The notes under the pieces: generated by a model
The model's database searches: none
What the model was told of the DNA's origin: nothing
What the model saw: the letters and a program-made list of their open reading frames with translations, nothing else
Made by a program: the position numbers and the translations under genes
Shown: in pieces, positions 51,371 to 61,482 of the stretch
Position numbering within the stretch: the first letter of the stretch is position 1
Layout: every line of letters begins with the position of its first letter
Assembly (NCBI GenBank): GCA_028277745.1
Contig: JANQFR010000014.1
Span: 1-64,000 of the forward strand
DNA: 64,000 bases
Direction of reading: 5' to 3'
From: Phycisphaeraceae bacterium
GTDB lineage: Bacteria; Planctomycetota; Phycisphaerae; Phycisphaerales; Phycisphaeraceae

Positions 51371-52153
51371 ATGAAAGCACTACTTGCCCGGACGTTCACC
51401 GCCGCCCTCGTTGCCGCCGTGACCATAGGTCCCGCCTCGGCCGCACTCATCAATGTCGACGTGAATGATGTCGACGCCCCCGCCAAAGCCGGCGACTTTT
51501 TGACGACCGGGGCGGTCCCGCTAGGCGCCGCAGGCGATTTCTGGAACATCGTCACGAAATCCGGATCGACCATAACCGCCACGGATCTCAAGGCGTCAGA
51601 CGGCACAACCACAACCAACGTCGACCTCACCGTCACCGGCTTCAACAACGACTTCGACTACAACGAGGGAACCGCCGTCCGTGCCCCCTCCATCGACGAT
51701 GGCAACGGCGGCCGCGACTATATCTACCACGATCTGATGGGCGACTATGTCTTCACGACCACAACGATGACGGTCACGCTCTCGGGCCTGGACGATAACA
51801 CGGCCTATGAACTGGTCGTTTACTCCCACGGCAACGACATCGATCAGGAAGGTTCGATCAACATTATCACGGGCACGCTCAACAGCGGTGCGGCCAGCCC
51901 GAAGCAGACCGCGTTCTGGACCAACGCCCTCAATCCTCACGACCTGACTGAAGACGTGGATTATGTGCGGTTCAGCAACATCACCCCGGTCGGCGACGAG
52001 ATCGCATTCACCATCACCGGGGTCGGGTCTGATGACGCCGCCGCGTTCAATGGTCTTCAGCTTTTCATCCCCGAGCCTTCGTCGCTATTACTGCTTGGCC
52101 TTGGCAGCCTCTTTGTTGGCGCCCGCGTCCACCGTCCCCAACCCGGAGTGTGA
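51371..52153 (+). CDS. PEP-CTERM sorting domain protein (module D)
   Basis: 260 residues; GAGGAG precedes ATG 51371. Signal peptide ARTFTAALVAAVTIGPASAA. The secreted part includes DFWNIVT near residue 56 and the segment NTAYELVVYSHGNDIDQEGS, positioned like the YDIY segment of modules B and C. Ends IPEPSSLLLLGLGSLFVGAR plus His/Arg residues. The next gene starts 4 nt after its stop, so this surface protein is co-translated with a glycan-active enzyme. Confidence 0.88.
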   Translation: MKALLARTFTAALVAAVTIGPASAALINVDVNDVDAPAKAGDFLTTGAVPLGAAGDFWNIVTKSGSTITATDLKASDGTTTTNVDLTVTGFNNDFDYNEGTAVRAPSIDDGNGGRDYIYHDLMGDYVFTTTTMTVTLSGLDDNTAYELVVYSHGNDIDQEGSINIITGTLNSGAASPKQTAFWTNALNPHDLTEDVDYVRFSNITPVGDEIAFTITGVGSDDAAAFNGLQLFIPEPSSLLLLGLGSLFVGARVHRPQPGV

Positions 52154-52157
52154 GCCA

Positions 52158-54566
52158 ATGCCACGACCCCACCGCCCCAGTCTGTTTTTAATTATTGCCT
52201 TGGCCGGGATCGTGCCGGGCGTCGGGGCCGCCTCGTCATCCGCCCAGCCCGCCGCCGACCTGCCGTCGGTTGAGCAATACGTCGTGGCCCGCGACGGCGA
52301 ATTGTTCATCGGCGATCGACAGGTCCGCTTCTGGGGAGGCATCGGCGGGTTCTCGCCGCGTCCTCCCAAGGACGGCGATCCGTACCGGTTCAATCGACGC
52401 ATGCTTGACCGGATGGACGCTTACGGTTTCAACCTTTGGCGAATTTTCGCGTATCAACGCTTCCTCGCCAAGCAGCCCGGGGGGTACACCAGGGGCGACG
52501 GCAGCAGGCTCGATGTTTATGACCATATGATCTCGCTGGCCAAGCAGAACGGCATACGTTTGTGGGTGGGAGGCGCGAAAGCGAGCTATCACTTCACCGT
52601 CGAAGACGTCGACATCATCGACGACCCTGAGACCCGGGAAGCGTGGATCGAAGCGGTGGGTGAAGCAACCGCCGTGGCCCGCTCCACCGAAGACGTCAAG
52701 CAGTTGACGCGTGAACACAAGCAGATGCGGGCCCGGCTCAATATCGCGTCGGTGTGGGACCCCCGGCTCGAGGCGATCCTGATCCGTAACCACGCTGCGT
52801 TCCTCGATCACGTCAACCAGCACACCGGGCTCCGCGTCGGCGACGACCCCGTGTTCGGGATCTGGGAGTTGACCAACGAGCAGTGGTGGGTCGTCCGGAT
52901 GGTTTCAGGCCACTGGCAGAAGCTGCCGTCCTACTTCAAGCAGACATTGATCGATCGGTGGCACGGCTTTCTCAAAGAGAAATACGGCTCGCAGGAGGCG
53001 TTGTCGGAGGCCTGGCTGGGATTGCTCGAAGGCGAAGAACTGGATCGAGACACGATCCTGCTGGCGCCGATGCGCGGACCCGCCCCCGCCGCGGTGCTCA
53101 ACGACGCCAACCCGCTCGCCGACGCCAAGTTCGAGGACGAGCCCGTCGAGTACGGCCGCGATGATTTTCACCATCAGCGCGGCGCCGATGTCAACGAGTT
53201 CCTCGCCGGCCTCATCTTGAGCCACAAGGCCCGGGTCGCCGAAGCGTTTAAGAAGGGCGGGAGGTCCGCCCGGCTCAGCCCCCTGCTGTGGGACACCGGC
53301 ATCGGCTACAACGGCATCAGCCAACTCCTGCACCAGAACGCCGACGCGGTCAGCCACTGCACGTATATCGGCGGCTGGACGCACGACGAAAGCCACCGCC
53401 GACACCCCTGGTACAGCGGCCTGGAAGAGTCGCCGCGTTTGTCTCACGGCACCCCGTGGCTTGAGCACAACACGGTCGAAGGCAAGCCCTACTTCATTTA
53501 TGAAACGCAGATCGGCTCACCGTCCAAGTACCGGGTCGAGTACCCCTACCGCATCCTCTTCCTCGCCGCGATCCAAGGCTGGGACGCCGTCTGCTGGCAC
53601 ACGTTCAGCGGCGGTTATCGCTGGGACAAAGACGAGTCTGACCAGGCCCTGGTCGGCCGGCTCTCTCAACCCGGGCATGCGGCGGCGCAGTTCACTTACA
53701 AACACGACGAGACGCAGCTTTCGGCCATGCGGGCTGCTGGCGAGATCTTCAAGGGCCTCTATCTCGACCCGGCGCCCAACCCGACCACGTTCATCTACGG
53801 TCGTAAAACCCTCTACCATCCCGACAGCATGTCCTACGGCGGCAGCTACGGCCGGATGGGTGATGACATGCTCAACACGGCGTATCGCTACGGGTCGCGG
53901 ATCCTGATCGATCCGAGCCGAGAAGACGATGAGATCATCGGGCCCATCGTGCCGCAGCGCGGCTACGCCCTGCCCAGCCCGCTCAAACCGACCGATCAGA
54001 TGAGCTACGACTGGAACCGGGGCTACCTCACCTTCGACACGCCCGCCGCCACGGCGTTCGTCGGTTTCCTCTCGGGTTACGGGAAAGACACCGTCACGTT
54101 CGATCAAGACGTGACCTTCTCGCAGTTCCGGTTCGAGTCTCCCCAAGACATGAATTTCCCGGTCACCCCGGAAGAAGGCTACGTCGCGGTCGCCCTGGTC
54201 AGCACCGACGGCCAACCGTTGGCGACGACGCAAAACGCCATCGTGTCGGTCGTGAGTACCAGCCACAACACCGGCCTCGAGGTCGGCCCGCATACCAAGG
54301 GATTCGTGCGGCCGAAGCACACGTGGCAGCAACTCCAAGTTAAAAACAACGGCCAACTGCCGATCCAGTTCACCCGCGTGGGCTGTGAAGTCGTCAGCCC
54401 CTACCTTGCCGGCATGCGTTACACCGCCCGCGACTGGCTCTGGCGGATCATCGATCAGGGCATCGTCGGCGACGATGGTGTGCTCACGGTCGACGCCGAG
54501 CGGGACGTGTTCCTCATCGAACTCGATCGTCCATTCCCCACAGCCGATTCCCGGAGCGCCCCATGA
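52158..54566 (+). CDS. secreted clan GH-A-like glycoside hydrolase
   Basis: 802 residues from ATG 52158, with signal peptide PSLFLIIALAGIVPGVGAAS. RFWGGIGGFSPRPPKDGDPY and MDAYGFNLWRIFAYQRFLAK open a TIM barrel. The catalytic pair is probably E241 (VFGIWELTNEQWW, the Asn-Glu of clan GH-A acid/base residues) and E450 (KPYFIYETQIGSP). The last 250 residues are beta-rich (TPAATAFVGFLSGYGKDTVT). I cannot place it in a numbered family with confidence. It overlaps the next gene by ATGA, so both are produced together. Confidence 0.8.
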   Translation: MPRPHRPSLFLIIALAGIVPGVGAASSSAQPAADLPSVEQYVVARDGELFIGDRQVRFWGGIGGFSPRPPKDGDPYRFNRRMLDRMDAYGFNLWRIFAYQRFLAKQPGGYTRGDGSRLDVYDHMISLAKQNGIRLWVGGAKASYHFTVEDVDIIDDPETREAWIEAVGEATAVARSTEDVKQLTREHKQMRARLNIASVWDPRLEAILIRNHAAFLDHVNQHTGLRVGDDPVFGIWELTNEQWWVVRMVSGHWQKLPSYFKQTLIDRWHGFLKEKYGSQEALSEAWLGLLEGEELDRDTILLAPMRGPAPAAVLNDANPLADAKFEDEPVEYGRDDFHHQRGADVNEFLAGLILSHKARVAEAFKKGGRSARLSPLLWDTGIGYNGISQLLHQNADAVSHCTYIGGWTHDESHRRHPWYSGLEESPRLSHGTPWLEHNTVEGKPYFIYETQIGSPSKYRVEYPYRILFLAAIQGWDAVCWHTFSGGYRWDKDESDQALVGRLSQPGHAAAQFTYKHDETQLSAMRAAGEIFKGLYLDPAPNPTTFIYGRKTLYHPDSMSYGGSYGRMGDDMLNTAYRYGSRILIDPSREDDEIIGPIVPQRGYALPSPLKPTDQMSYDWNRGYLTFDTPAATAFVGFLSGYGKDTVTFDQDVTFSQFRFESPQDMNFPVTPEEGYVAVALVSTDGQPLATTQNAIVSVVSTSHNTGLEVGPHTKGFVRPKHTWQQLQVKNNGQLPIQFTRVGCEVVSPYLAGMRYTARDWLWRIIDQGIVGDDGVLTVDAERDVFLIELDRPFPTADSRSAP

Positions 54567-56566
54567 TCCGCTCAGTGCTCACCTTCGCGTTGCTGGCGCT
54601 CTTGACCCCGGCTCTTGCTCGTGCGGAGATGCCGGCAGAGCTCCGCTTCCCCGACGACGCGGGCATCATCAACGTAAAGCGTGACTTCGGGGCCAGAGGC
54701 GACGGGGTGACCGACGACACCGCGGCGATCCAGGCCGCGATCCTCCACTCGTTGTCGGAGGACCGGTACGTGCCCGAGTTCATCTACTTTCCTAAAGGAA
54801 CTTACCTGGTCAGCGACACCCTGTGGAACCGCACGGCCGGCCGGGTCGAGCCTTGGGAGGAAGGGAGCTGGGGCGACGGCTGGCGGGTGGGCGTCTGTCT
54901 CATCGGTGAGAGCCGGACCGAGACGGTCATTCGCCTTAAGGACCACGCCCCGGGATTTCAGAACCCCGACACGCCCAAGCCGGTCATCCACCTCGGCTCG
55001 GAAATGCACGGGCCCAAAGGGAAACAGGCTCGGCCTTTCGGCCACGGCAACTCGGGCTTTCGCAATCAGGTCCACCACCTGACGATTGACACCGGCGTCG
55101 GCAATCCCGGGGCGATGGGCATGACCTACATCGGCAGCAATCGTGCCGCCGTCACGGACGTCATCATCCGCACGTCGGACCCCGGCCGTGTCGGCGTTCG
55201 CGGCTTGGACCTTACCGTCCCCTGGCCCGGCCCGGCCCTGATTAAGAACGTCACCGTTGAGGGCTTTGACGTCGGCATCGAGCAAGACCGTATCGACGCC
55301 AGCATGACGTACGAGCACATCACCCTGCGGGGTCAACGGGTCGCCGGCTTCCGGGGCAAGAACCCGTTTGCAAGCCTGCGCGGCATCGTCAGCCATAACG
55401 CGGTTCCGGCGATCGTGATTCGAGGCAACGAAGACCCGAAGCACCCCTTCTCCCGAGCAATGGTGACCGTGCAAGACAGCCGCTTCATCTTTTCAGGCTC
55501 GGGCGACGCCCCGCCCGCCATCGTGAACGCCGGCGGATTGATGCTCAACAACGTCGCCGTCGAAGGCTACAAGCAGGTGGTGGACAATCGCGCTCAGGCC
55601 CACCCCAAGCACGAAGGAACCGCGCCACGCCCAGGGCCATCTTTCAAGGATGGACGCGGGGCCGTTGATCTCTACCTCAGCCGAGCCAGCGATCGGCTCT
55701 TCGACGGGCCTGAGAGTATCCCCGACCTGCCTGTCAGAGAAACGCCCCGCTTCCATACCAACGACTTCTCGAAGTGGGCGAATGTGAAAGACTTCGCGGA
55801 AGGCTCCTCGACCGGAGGCATCCAGGAGGCGATTGACTCCGGTGCGGAGATCGTCTACTTACCCAATGGTCCATACTACCTTCCTCACCACGCCGAGATT
55901 ATCATCCGCGGTAACGTCCGCAAGATCATGGGCTTTGAAGCCCGTTTCGTGGTCCGCGAGAAAGAGCACAAAAAAGCCGTGCCAATCTTTCGCTTCGACG
56001 GCACGGAGCACCCCGACCAGACCGTCAACCTGGAACACCTGATCAAAGCCCGGGTGGTGCACAACTCCGACCAGACACTGGTGCTCCGGCACAACGAGAT
56101 CTCCGTGGATTCCACCGCCAACGCAACGGGTGATCTGATCATCGAGGACTGCGGCGGGACTAAGGTCGACCTCTCGCCCGGGATGCGATTCTGGGCACGT
56201 CAACTCAATTCGGAGTTCGGTCCCGAGGCGCAGTTCATCAACCGCGGCGCGCAAGCCTGGATCCTGGGGATGAAGACCGAGGGGCATTCGGGACAGATCC
56301 GTAACCTCGACGGCGCGATCACTGAATGCTACGGCCTTTATTCAATGACGGCAAAACACTCGGTGAAGGACGTTCCTTACATCGAGAATGTCGACAGCTG
56401 CATCGCCATTACGTTCCGCGATGGCGGGCAACGCAGTTACTGGATCAAAGTCAGAGAAACGCAGGGCGGCGAAACACGCACCGAGGAGACTTGGTTCAGA
56501 GAGTTTTTGCTGTATCTGGGCGGTCCCGGTCAGGTCCAGAGCGTCAGCGCGGCGCCGGCTGAATGA
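54563..56566 (+). CDS. secreted pectate-lyase-3-like parallel beta-helix protein
   Basis: 667 residues; its ATG overlaps the stop of the preceding gene. Signal peptide RSVLTFALLALLTPALARAE. The entry NVKRDFGARGDGVTDDTAAI is the diagnostic start of Pectate_lyase_3/GH55-type beta-helices. A second, weaker helix begins near residue 405 (VKDFAEGSSTGGIQEAIDSG; IVYLPNGPYYLPHHAEIIIR), so the protein probably has two helices as in GH55 exo-beta-1,3-glucanases. Catalytic residues are not certain. Acts outside the cell on the module D polysaccharide. Confidence 0.82.
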   Translation: MIRSVLTFALLALLTPALARAEMPAELRFPDDAGIINVKRDFGARGDGVTDDTAAIQAAILHSLSEDRYVPEFIYFPKGTYLVSDTLWNRTAGRVEPWEEGSWGDGWRVGVCLIGESRTETVIRLKDHAPGFQNPDTPKPVIHLGSEMHGPKGKQARPFGHGNSGFRNQVHHLTIDTGVGNPGAMGMTYIGSNRAAVTDVIIRTSDPGRVGVRGLDLTVPWPGPALIKNVTVEGFDVGIEQDRIDASMTYEHITLRGQRVAGFRGKNPFASLRGIVSHNAVPAIVIRGNEDPKHPFSRAMVTVQDSRFIFSGSGDAPPAIVNAGGLMLNNVAVEGYKQVVDNRAQAHPKHEGTAPRPGPSFKDGRGAVDLYLSRASDRLFDGPESIPDLPVRETPRFHTNDFSKWANVKDFAEGSSTGGIQEAIDSGAEIVYLPNGPYYLPHHAEIIIRGNVRKIMGFEARFVVREKEHKKAVPIFRFDGTEHPDQTVNLEHLIKARVVHNSDQTLVLRHNEISVDSTANATGDLIIEDCGGTKVDLSPGMRFWARQLNSEFGPEAQFINRGAQAWILGMKTEGHSGQIRNLDGAITECYGLYSMTAKHSVKDVPYIENVDSCIAITFRDGGQRSYWIKVRETQGGETRTEETWFREFLLYLGGPGQVQSVSAAPAE

Positions 56567-56677
56567 CGACCACCTTATTTTGTGATTTGTATTTTTGAAT
56601 TTATCAATCGGCTTGATGGACGCTTGACACGGGCTAAAGATTATGAATCCCTCAGATTCCAAAGGCAGGAGTGTGCG

Positions 56678-58471
56678 GTGAAGATAGGCGCGTCGTACTA
56701 CCCCGAGTTTTGCCCCCCCGAAGAATGGGACGCCGACCTTGCGCGGATGCGAGATGCGGGGATCGCGGCCGTCCGTGTTCTCGATTTCGCGTGGAGCGTG
56801 ATGGAGCCCAGGGAAGGCGAGTATGACTGGGGCTGGCTCGATCGTTTCGTGGACCTGGCGGACCGACGCGAGATGGACCTGGTCTTCTGCACCCCGACGG
56901 CCACGCCCCCGGCGTGGCTCGCGACGCAGTATCCGCAGATCATGATCGAAATGCGTCGCGGCGACCGTCGCCCCTTTGGAGCGCGTCGCGATGTCGACGT
57001 TTGTTCGCCGATCTATCGCGAATATGCTTGTGAAATCGCCGATCGAATGGGCGAACGTTACGGTCGGCACCCTCGGCTGGTCGGCTGGCAGATCGACAAC
57101 GAGCTCTGCGGGTCCGAGCACGAGTTCCCCGAATCGCATACGCCGGAGACCACCTGGCGGTTTCGGAGATGGCTCCGTGACCGCTACGGCACGGTGGATC
57201 GGGTCAACGACGCGTGGTATCTCACCTTCTGGAACCAACGGTGGAGTGATTGGGGCGAAGTGACCACCCCCCGACCCGACCGGGTGACTCACGGCTGGGC
57301 CATCGACTACGCCCGTTTCTTCAGCGATATGCAGGTCGAGTTCGCCCGGCTGCAATACGACGTGTTGCGGCCCCTGATCGACGGCCGCCAATGGATCACC
57401 CACAACTCAACGGCGATGTTTGACCGGGGTCTCGACCATGCCGATATGGCCCGCGCCTTGGACGTGGCCGGCTGGGACGCCTATTACGGCGCAGCTTCCG
57501 CGGGTCACGGATACCGAGGAGAGTTCGTCGCACTGGCTTGCGATTGGCTCCGCACGGCGACGCGCAAGCCGATCAAAATCATGGAGACATCCTTCGAGAA
57601 ATTCACACCCGAGGGGCTCGACCAATATCTCGGCCTCCTGGCGAGGCACGGCGCGGACTTGGTCATGCTCTATCACTGGCGAGCGAAGCGGGGTAACGTC
57701 GAGCAAGGCGGAGGCGTCTGCGGCTTTGACGGCCGCCCACGACCCGAGCGGCTCGCGCGCGTACACCAAGCGGTCGCCACGGCTCGAGAGACCGCCCCGG
57801 CGGAACCGACGAAGCGTTCCTGCGCGTTCATTTTCAGCGTAGACAATTACCGCGTAAATCTGCACCGCCCGTCGTGGGTTCATAAGCCGGCCCGTCCTGA
57901 TTATCTCGACGCGATGATCCCGACCTACGCCGCGGCATTGGAACACCTCGGGCCCATGGACGTGGTGGCGCCGGGCGAGCCGTTGACGGATTACCGGATC
58001 GTCTTCGCCCCGGCGCTGCGCCTGCTCGACGAGGAAGACGCCGCCGTCATCCGGGATTATGTCGCTGTCGGCGGCGTGCTTGTGGCGGCGGGGCAGATGG
58101 CCCACCAATCGACCACGGGCGTCTTCCACCGCACGCTCGGGCAGCCCCTGCAGCCGATGCTCGGCGTCGAGGTGCGGTTTGAGCCCTCCGAGCCCGATGG
58201 TGTCGAGATCGTATGGCCCGGCGGGGACGTTCACCCCGCGGAGGGGTGGTTTGAACGCTGGGACGCCTGCGACGGCGAGGTGCTGGCAAGCTTCCAGGGC
58301 GGAGCGCATGATGGTGTCCCCGCGATGCTCCATCGCCGGTACGGCAAGGGGGCGGTCTTCTTCAGCGCCGCGACCGGCCTCGACGCGGTTCGACGGCTGT
58401 TACCGATCGCCCTCGAAGCCGCCGGACTTGCCGAAAAAGTGACGCCGCCGGCTAACAGCACTGCTCGTTAG
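56678..58471 (+). CDS. GH42 family beta-galactosidase
   Basis: 597 residues with a GTG start at 56678 and AGGAG at 56667-56671; 32 upstream codons in the same frame are AT-rich leader. VKIGASYYPEFCPPEEWDAD and the (DLARMRDAGI)AAVRVLDFAWS opening are typical. N141-E142 in WQIDNELCG is the acid/base and E303 in IKIMETSFEKF the nucleophile. Residues about 395-580 contain the trimerisation-like domain. No signal peptide, so it works in the cytoplasm, releasing galactose or a derivative from imported oligosaccharides. It suits a galactan pathway with GH16 and sulfatase. Confidence 0.93.
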   Translation: MKIGASYYPEFCPPEEWDADLARMRDAGIAAVRVLDFAWSVMEPREGEYDWGWLDRFVDLADRREMDLVFCTPTATPPAWLATQYPQIMIEMRRGDRRPFGARRDVDVCSPIYREYACEIADRMGERYGRHPRLVGWQIDNELCGSEHEFPESHTPETTWRFRRWLRDRYGTVDRVNDAWYLTFWNQRWSDWGEVTTPRPDRVTHGWAIDYARFFSDMQVEFARLQYDVLRPLIDGRQWITHNSTAMFDRGLDHADMARALDVAGWDAYYGAASAGHGYRGEFVALACDWLRTATRKPIKIMETSFEKFTPEGLDQYLGLLARHGADLVMLYHWRAKRGNVEQGGGVCGFDGRPRPERLARVHQAVATARETAPAEPTKRSCAFIFSVDNYRVNLHRPSWVHKPARPDYLDAMIPTYAAALEHLGPMDVVAPGEPLTDYRIVFAPALRLLDEEDAAVIRDYVAVGGVLVAAGQMAHQSTTGVFHRTLGQPLQPMLGVEVRFEPSEPDGVEIVWPGGDVHPAEGWFERWDACDGEVLASFQGGAHDGVPAMLHRRYGKGAVFFSAATGLDAVRRLLPIALEAAGLAEKVTPPANSTAR

Positions 58472-58623
58472 CCAGTCACGCCCTTCGCGTCGTGCCGATC
58501 GTCGGCGCCGCCGCTATTGGCGAAACTTTTTGAACCTGCTCGGACAGGACAGTCATTAATGACGATCGGCGGTGTGTGGCCGCCAATATCTTAAAGGTCG
58601 AAGTATTAGAAAGGCCCGGAACG

Positions 58624-61212
58624 ATGAGAACGATCGCCTCGGCTCCCACAACGTCAAGAAGTTGCGCTATCGAGCCCCTCGAATCTCGTGTACTGCTCTC
58701 GGCCACCACCGTCACCGACATCGTCGGGCTTACCGCGGCCCTCGCCAACAGCTCGATCACCACCATCAATGTCGCTGCCGGCACCTACGAACTCACCACC
58801 GCCCTGAAACCACAAGCCGGCCAATCCATCATCGGCGCCGGCCAAGGGCAAACGATCATCACCGGTGATTCGTCCTGGGACCCCGGCATCGCGAACTTCA
58901 AGGACCCCGGCGTCAAGCTCACGGACAAAGACGGCAACATCGTCTTCAACCGTGATGCCTACCTCTTCAGTTTCGACGACCACACCGACGATGTCACGAT
59001 CTCCAACCTGACGCTGACTGGCCCGCAGCTTCATGGCGCGCTCTATGCGTGGAACGCCGACAACCTCACGATCTCCGACGTCACCTTTGACGACTTCCTC
59101 TGGAGCGGCGTCCGCACCTTCCAGGCAGACAACGCCGCGATCCACGACAACACGTTCGTCGACGCCGGCGGCACCATCGCGGGCGTCGGCACCGGCGGCG
59201 CGGTCTACATGTCGTTCACCCGCGACTCGGTATTCCACGACAACCACATCTACAAGACCGAGAGCCGCACCAACAACTTCATGGGTTTCAAGGGTCGTAA
59301 GGCCGAGAACACCCGCATCCATCACAACACCATCGAGGTGAACTTCTCGATCGAGCTGCCTTTTGAAAACGATAAATTCGTCGAGATCGACCACAACTAC
59401 CTGGGCGGCACGGTTTCACTGCCCAAGGGCGGCGGCGGCGGCGATCCCATTGACGGGGATTCGTTCCACATCCACCACAACTACTTCAACACCTCCTACG
59501 CGATCGAGTACGCCCGCAACGGCGTTCAGATCAACAACAACCTCTTCGACTTCGAAGGCACTGACCAGGGCGGCAACCTCATCACCAGCTTCGGCTACGT
59601 CGGCCAAGGGGCCACGGACTTCCACAACAACCTGATCAAGAACCCGGGCCGTGGGATCATCCAGCTCGCCGCATACGACGACTTTGTCTTCCGCAACAAC
59701 CACATCATCGCCGACGCCAGCGAGGGAGAGTTCGGCGGCAGGTCGCTTGGGCTGTTCGGCATCTCCGCGCAGACCTCCGACAACTTCACCATTGGGAACG
59801 GGAGCTCATACAACATCACCGTCGGCGACGAACAGATCGAGGTCGATTACCTGGCCAACGTCACGATCACCGGCCCGAGCGGGAACATCTCCGTCGCCCA
59901 GAGCCAGTACGTCACCGTTGATTCCAACGGTGTCGTCTCCATCGTCAACGGCCTCGACCTCATCGAGATCGAGGCCGTCCAGGTCCTGATCGACGACGTT
60001 CTTGTCGATCAAGGCGCGGGCATATACACCCACGTCACCGATTTCAACACCATCTCGATCAAGGACAACATCTTCGAGCTCAACGCCGGCGACCGCCCTC
60101 TGAGCAAGAACACCGAGACCTACAACGCCGTCGTTGAGAACAACACCTTCAGCGGGGTGAACGACGCCGGTTCGTTCACGAACACCGACACCGGTGCGGC
60201 TCGCGGCGTGACGTCCAGCTTCGACTTCAAGGTCGGGGCCAACGAGTCCTTCCAGATCGAAGACTGGACGATCTACGAGGTGAACGGCGGCCAGGGCACG
60301 TTCGCGGTGTCCAACCCCGTCGTCGACCGCACCGGGCCGATCCTCATCCAGGCCGAGGGCTTTGACCGCGGCGCCAACGGCGACGCGTACTTCGACAACA
60401 CGGCCGGCAACATCGGCAGCGATTACCGTACGAGCGCGGGCGACGACGTGGACATCAACCTGATACCCGGCGCCACCGACGAATACAACGTCGGTTGGAC
60501 GAGGGCGGGTGAGTATCTCGAGTACACCATCGACACCAAGGCCGGCGCGTTCAATATTGATCTGTCCCTGGCCACGGACCCCTCGAAGACGAACAACACG
60601 ATTCGCGTGCTGCTGGATGGCGTTGAATTGGGCTCGGTAACCACCCCCAACCAAGGGTGGAACAACTACCAGGTCGCCACGATTAGCAACGTCAACCTCA
60701 CCGAAGGTCAAGACCGTGTGCTGCAGATCGCGTTCGACAACAACGGCAACAACTTCGACTGGATCCGCATCACGCCCGTGCTTGAGACGATCACCGTCCA
60801 AGCCGAGGACTTCGCCACGAAGTCCAACGGCTCCTCCACGCTTGCCCAAGTGACCGAAGAAGGCTTCCTCCAAGGGAACATCGGCTTCGTTAAGAAGAAC
60901 ACCTGGACGCAGTACAGCGGCATCGACCTTGGCGCGAACGTCTACGACAAACTTACCATCCGCTGGTCGTCGGACTTCGAGCCCCCCACGCCGGGCAACT
61001 TCGGCTACGTCGAGATCCGCACCGGCAGCCCGACCGGCTCCCTCCTCGGCACGGCCGACCTTGATTTCACCGGCGGCTGGAAGAGCTACCAGGAGCAGAC
61101 CATCTCCCTCAATCAGACCGCCACCGGAACCCAGGACATCTACCTCGTCTTCAACAAGTACGGCGGCGGCAACCCGGACCTGTTCAATATCGACTGGTTT
61201 GAATTTGGCTGA
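58624..61212 (+). CDS. secreted beta-helix protein with two C-terminal carbohydrate-binding domains
   Basis: 862 residues; GAAAGG lies 9 nt before the ATG at 58624. The N-terminus has the planctomycete-specific exported-protein motif IEPLESRVLLSAT (LEPR-XLL type). Residues about 30-390 are a right-handed parallel beta-helix with a pectate-lyase-like repeat pattern (HDNTFVDAGG; IHHNTIEVNF; FHIHHNYFNTSYAIEYARNG). Two CBM-like modules follow: about 575-720 (ILIQAEGFDRGANGDAYFDN, CBM6/35-like) and about 722-862 (ITVQAEDFATKSNGSSTLAQ). No catalytic residues can be named. Probably a surface-attached lyase or binding protein of module D. Confidence 0.82.
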   Translation: MRTIASAPTTSRSCAIEPLESRVLLSATTVTDIVGLTAALANSSITTINVAAGTYELTTALKPQAGQSIIGAGQGQTIITGDSSWDPGIANFKDPGVKLTDKDGNIVFNRDAYLFSFDDHTDDVTISNLTLTGPQLHGALYAWNADNLTISDVTFDDFLWSGVRTFQADNAAIHDNTFVDAGGTIAGVGTGGAVYMSFTRDSVFHDNHIYKTESRTNNFMGFKGRKAENTRIHHNTIEVNFSIELPFENDKFVEIDHNYLGGTVSLPKGGGGGDPIDGDSFHIHHNYFNTSYAIEYARNGVQINNNLFDFEGTDQGGNLITSFGYVGQGATDFHNNLIKNPGRGIIQLAAYDDFVFRNNHIIADASEGEFGGRSLGLFGISAQTSDNFTIGNGSSYNITVGDEQIEVDYLANVTITGPSGNISVAQSQYVTVDSNGVVSIVNGLDLIEIEAVQVLIDDVLVDQGAGIYTHVTDFNTISIKDNIFELNAGDRPLSKNTETYNAVVENNTFSGVNDAGSFTNTDTGAARGVTSSFDFKVGANESFQIEDWTIYEVNGGQGTFAVSNPVVDRTGPILIQAEGFDRGANGDAYFDNTAGNIGSDYRTSAGDDVDINLIPGATDEYNVGWTRAGEYLEYTIDTKAGAFNIDLSLATDPSKTNNTIRVLLDGVELGSVTTPNQGWNNYQVATISNVNLTEGQDRVLQIAFDNNGNNFDWIRITPVLETITVQAEDFATKSNGSSTLAQVTEEGFLQGNIGFVKKNTWTQYSGIDLGANVYDKLTIRWSSDFEPPTPGNFGYVEIRTGSPTGSLLGTADLDFTGGWKSYQEQTISLNQTATGTQDIYLVFNKYGGGNPDLFNIDWFEFG

Positions 61213-61269
61213 CCGCGGCAGCATGCCGGTAGGCAAGACCCCTTCGATCACCCATCAGACGAATCTGTT

Positions 61270-61482
61270 ATGCACAGCCACGCTATCTCAAACCCCTTCG
61301 TTCGGGACGTCCCGCTGGAGCCATGCCAGCGGGACGTCGGCATCTTTGGCGGCGGCCGGGTTGATGATGCCGTGACCGCCGCGCCCTGCCCCGCTAAAAC
61401 GTCGGTTTACCTCAATTTGCATGAAATCGATCCAGCGGAACTGCGTCAACTTCTTCAAACCCGAGGAGCCTACCGGCCATGA
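61270..61482 (+). CDS. possible 70-residue protein overlapping the next gene
   Basis: ATG 61270 to a TGA that overlaps the ATG at 61479 by ATGA, which is how neighbours are arranged elsewhere in this window. The second half (YLNLHEIDPAELRQLLQTRG) looks protein-like, but the first half contains the palindrome at 61306-61338, there is no ribosome-binding site, and codon use is poor. A real small protein and a transcribed leader are about equally plausible. Confidence 0.3.
   Translation: MHSHAISNPFVRDVPLEPCQRDVGIFGGGRVDDAVTAAPCPAKTSVYLNLHEIDPAELRQLLQTRGAYRP
61306..61338. repeat. 13-bp perfect inverted repeat
   Basis: GACGTCCCGCTGG (61306-61318), 7-nt loop and CCAGCGGGACGTC (61326-61338). It sits about 95 nt after the beta-helix gene stop and about 140 nt before the dehydrogenase start. 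No U tract. May be an mRNA-stabilising or partly terminating hairpin that separates exported from cytoplasmic genes of the array. Confidence 0.7.
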
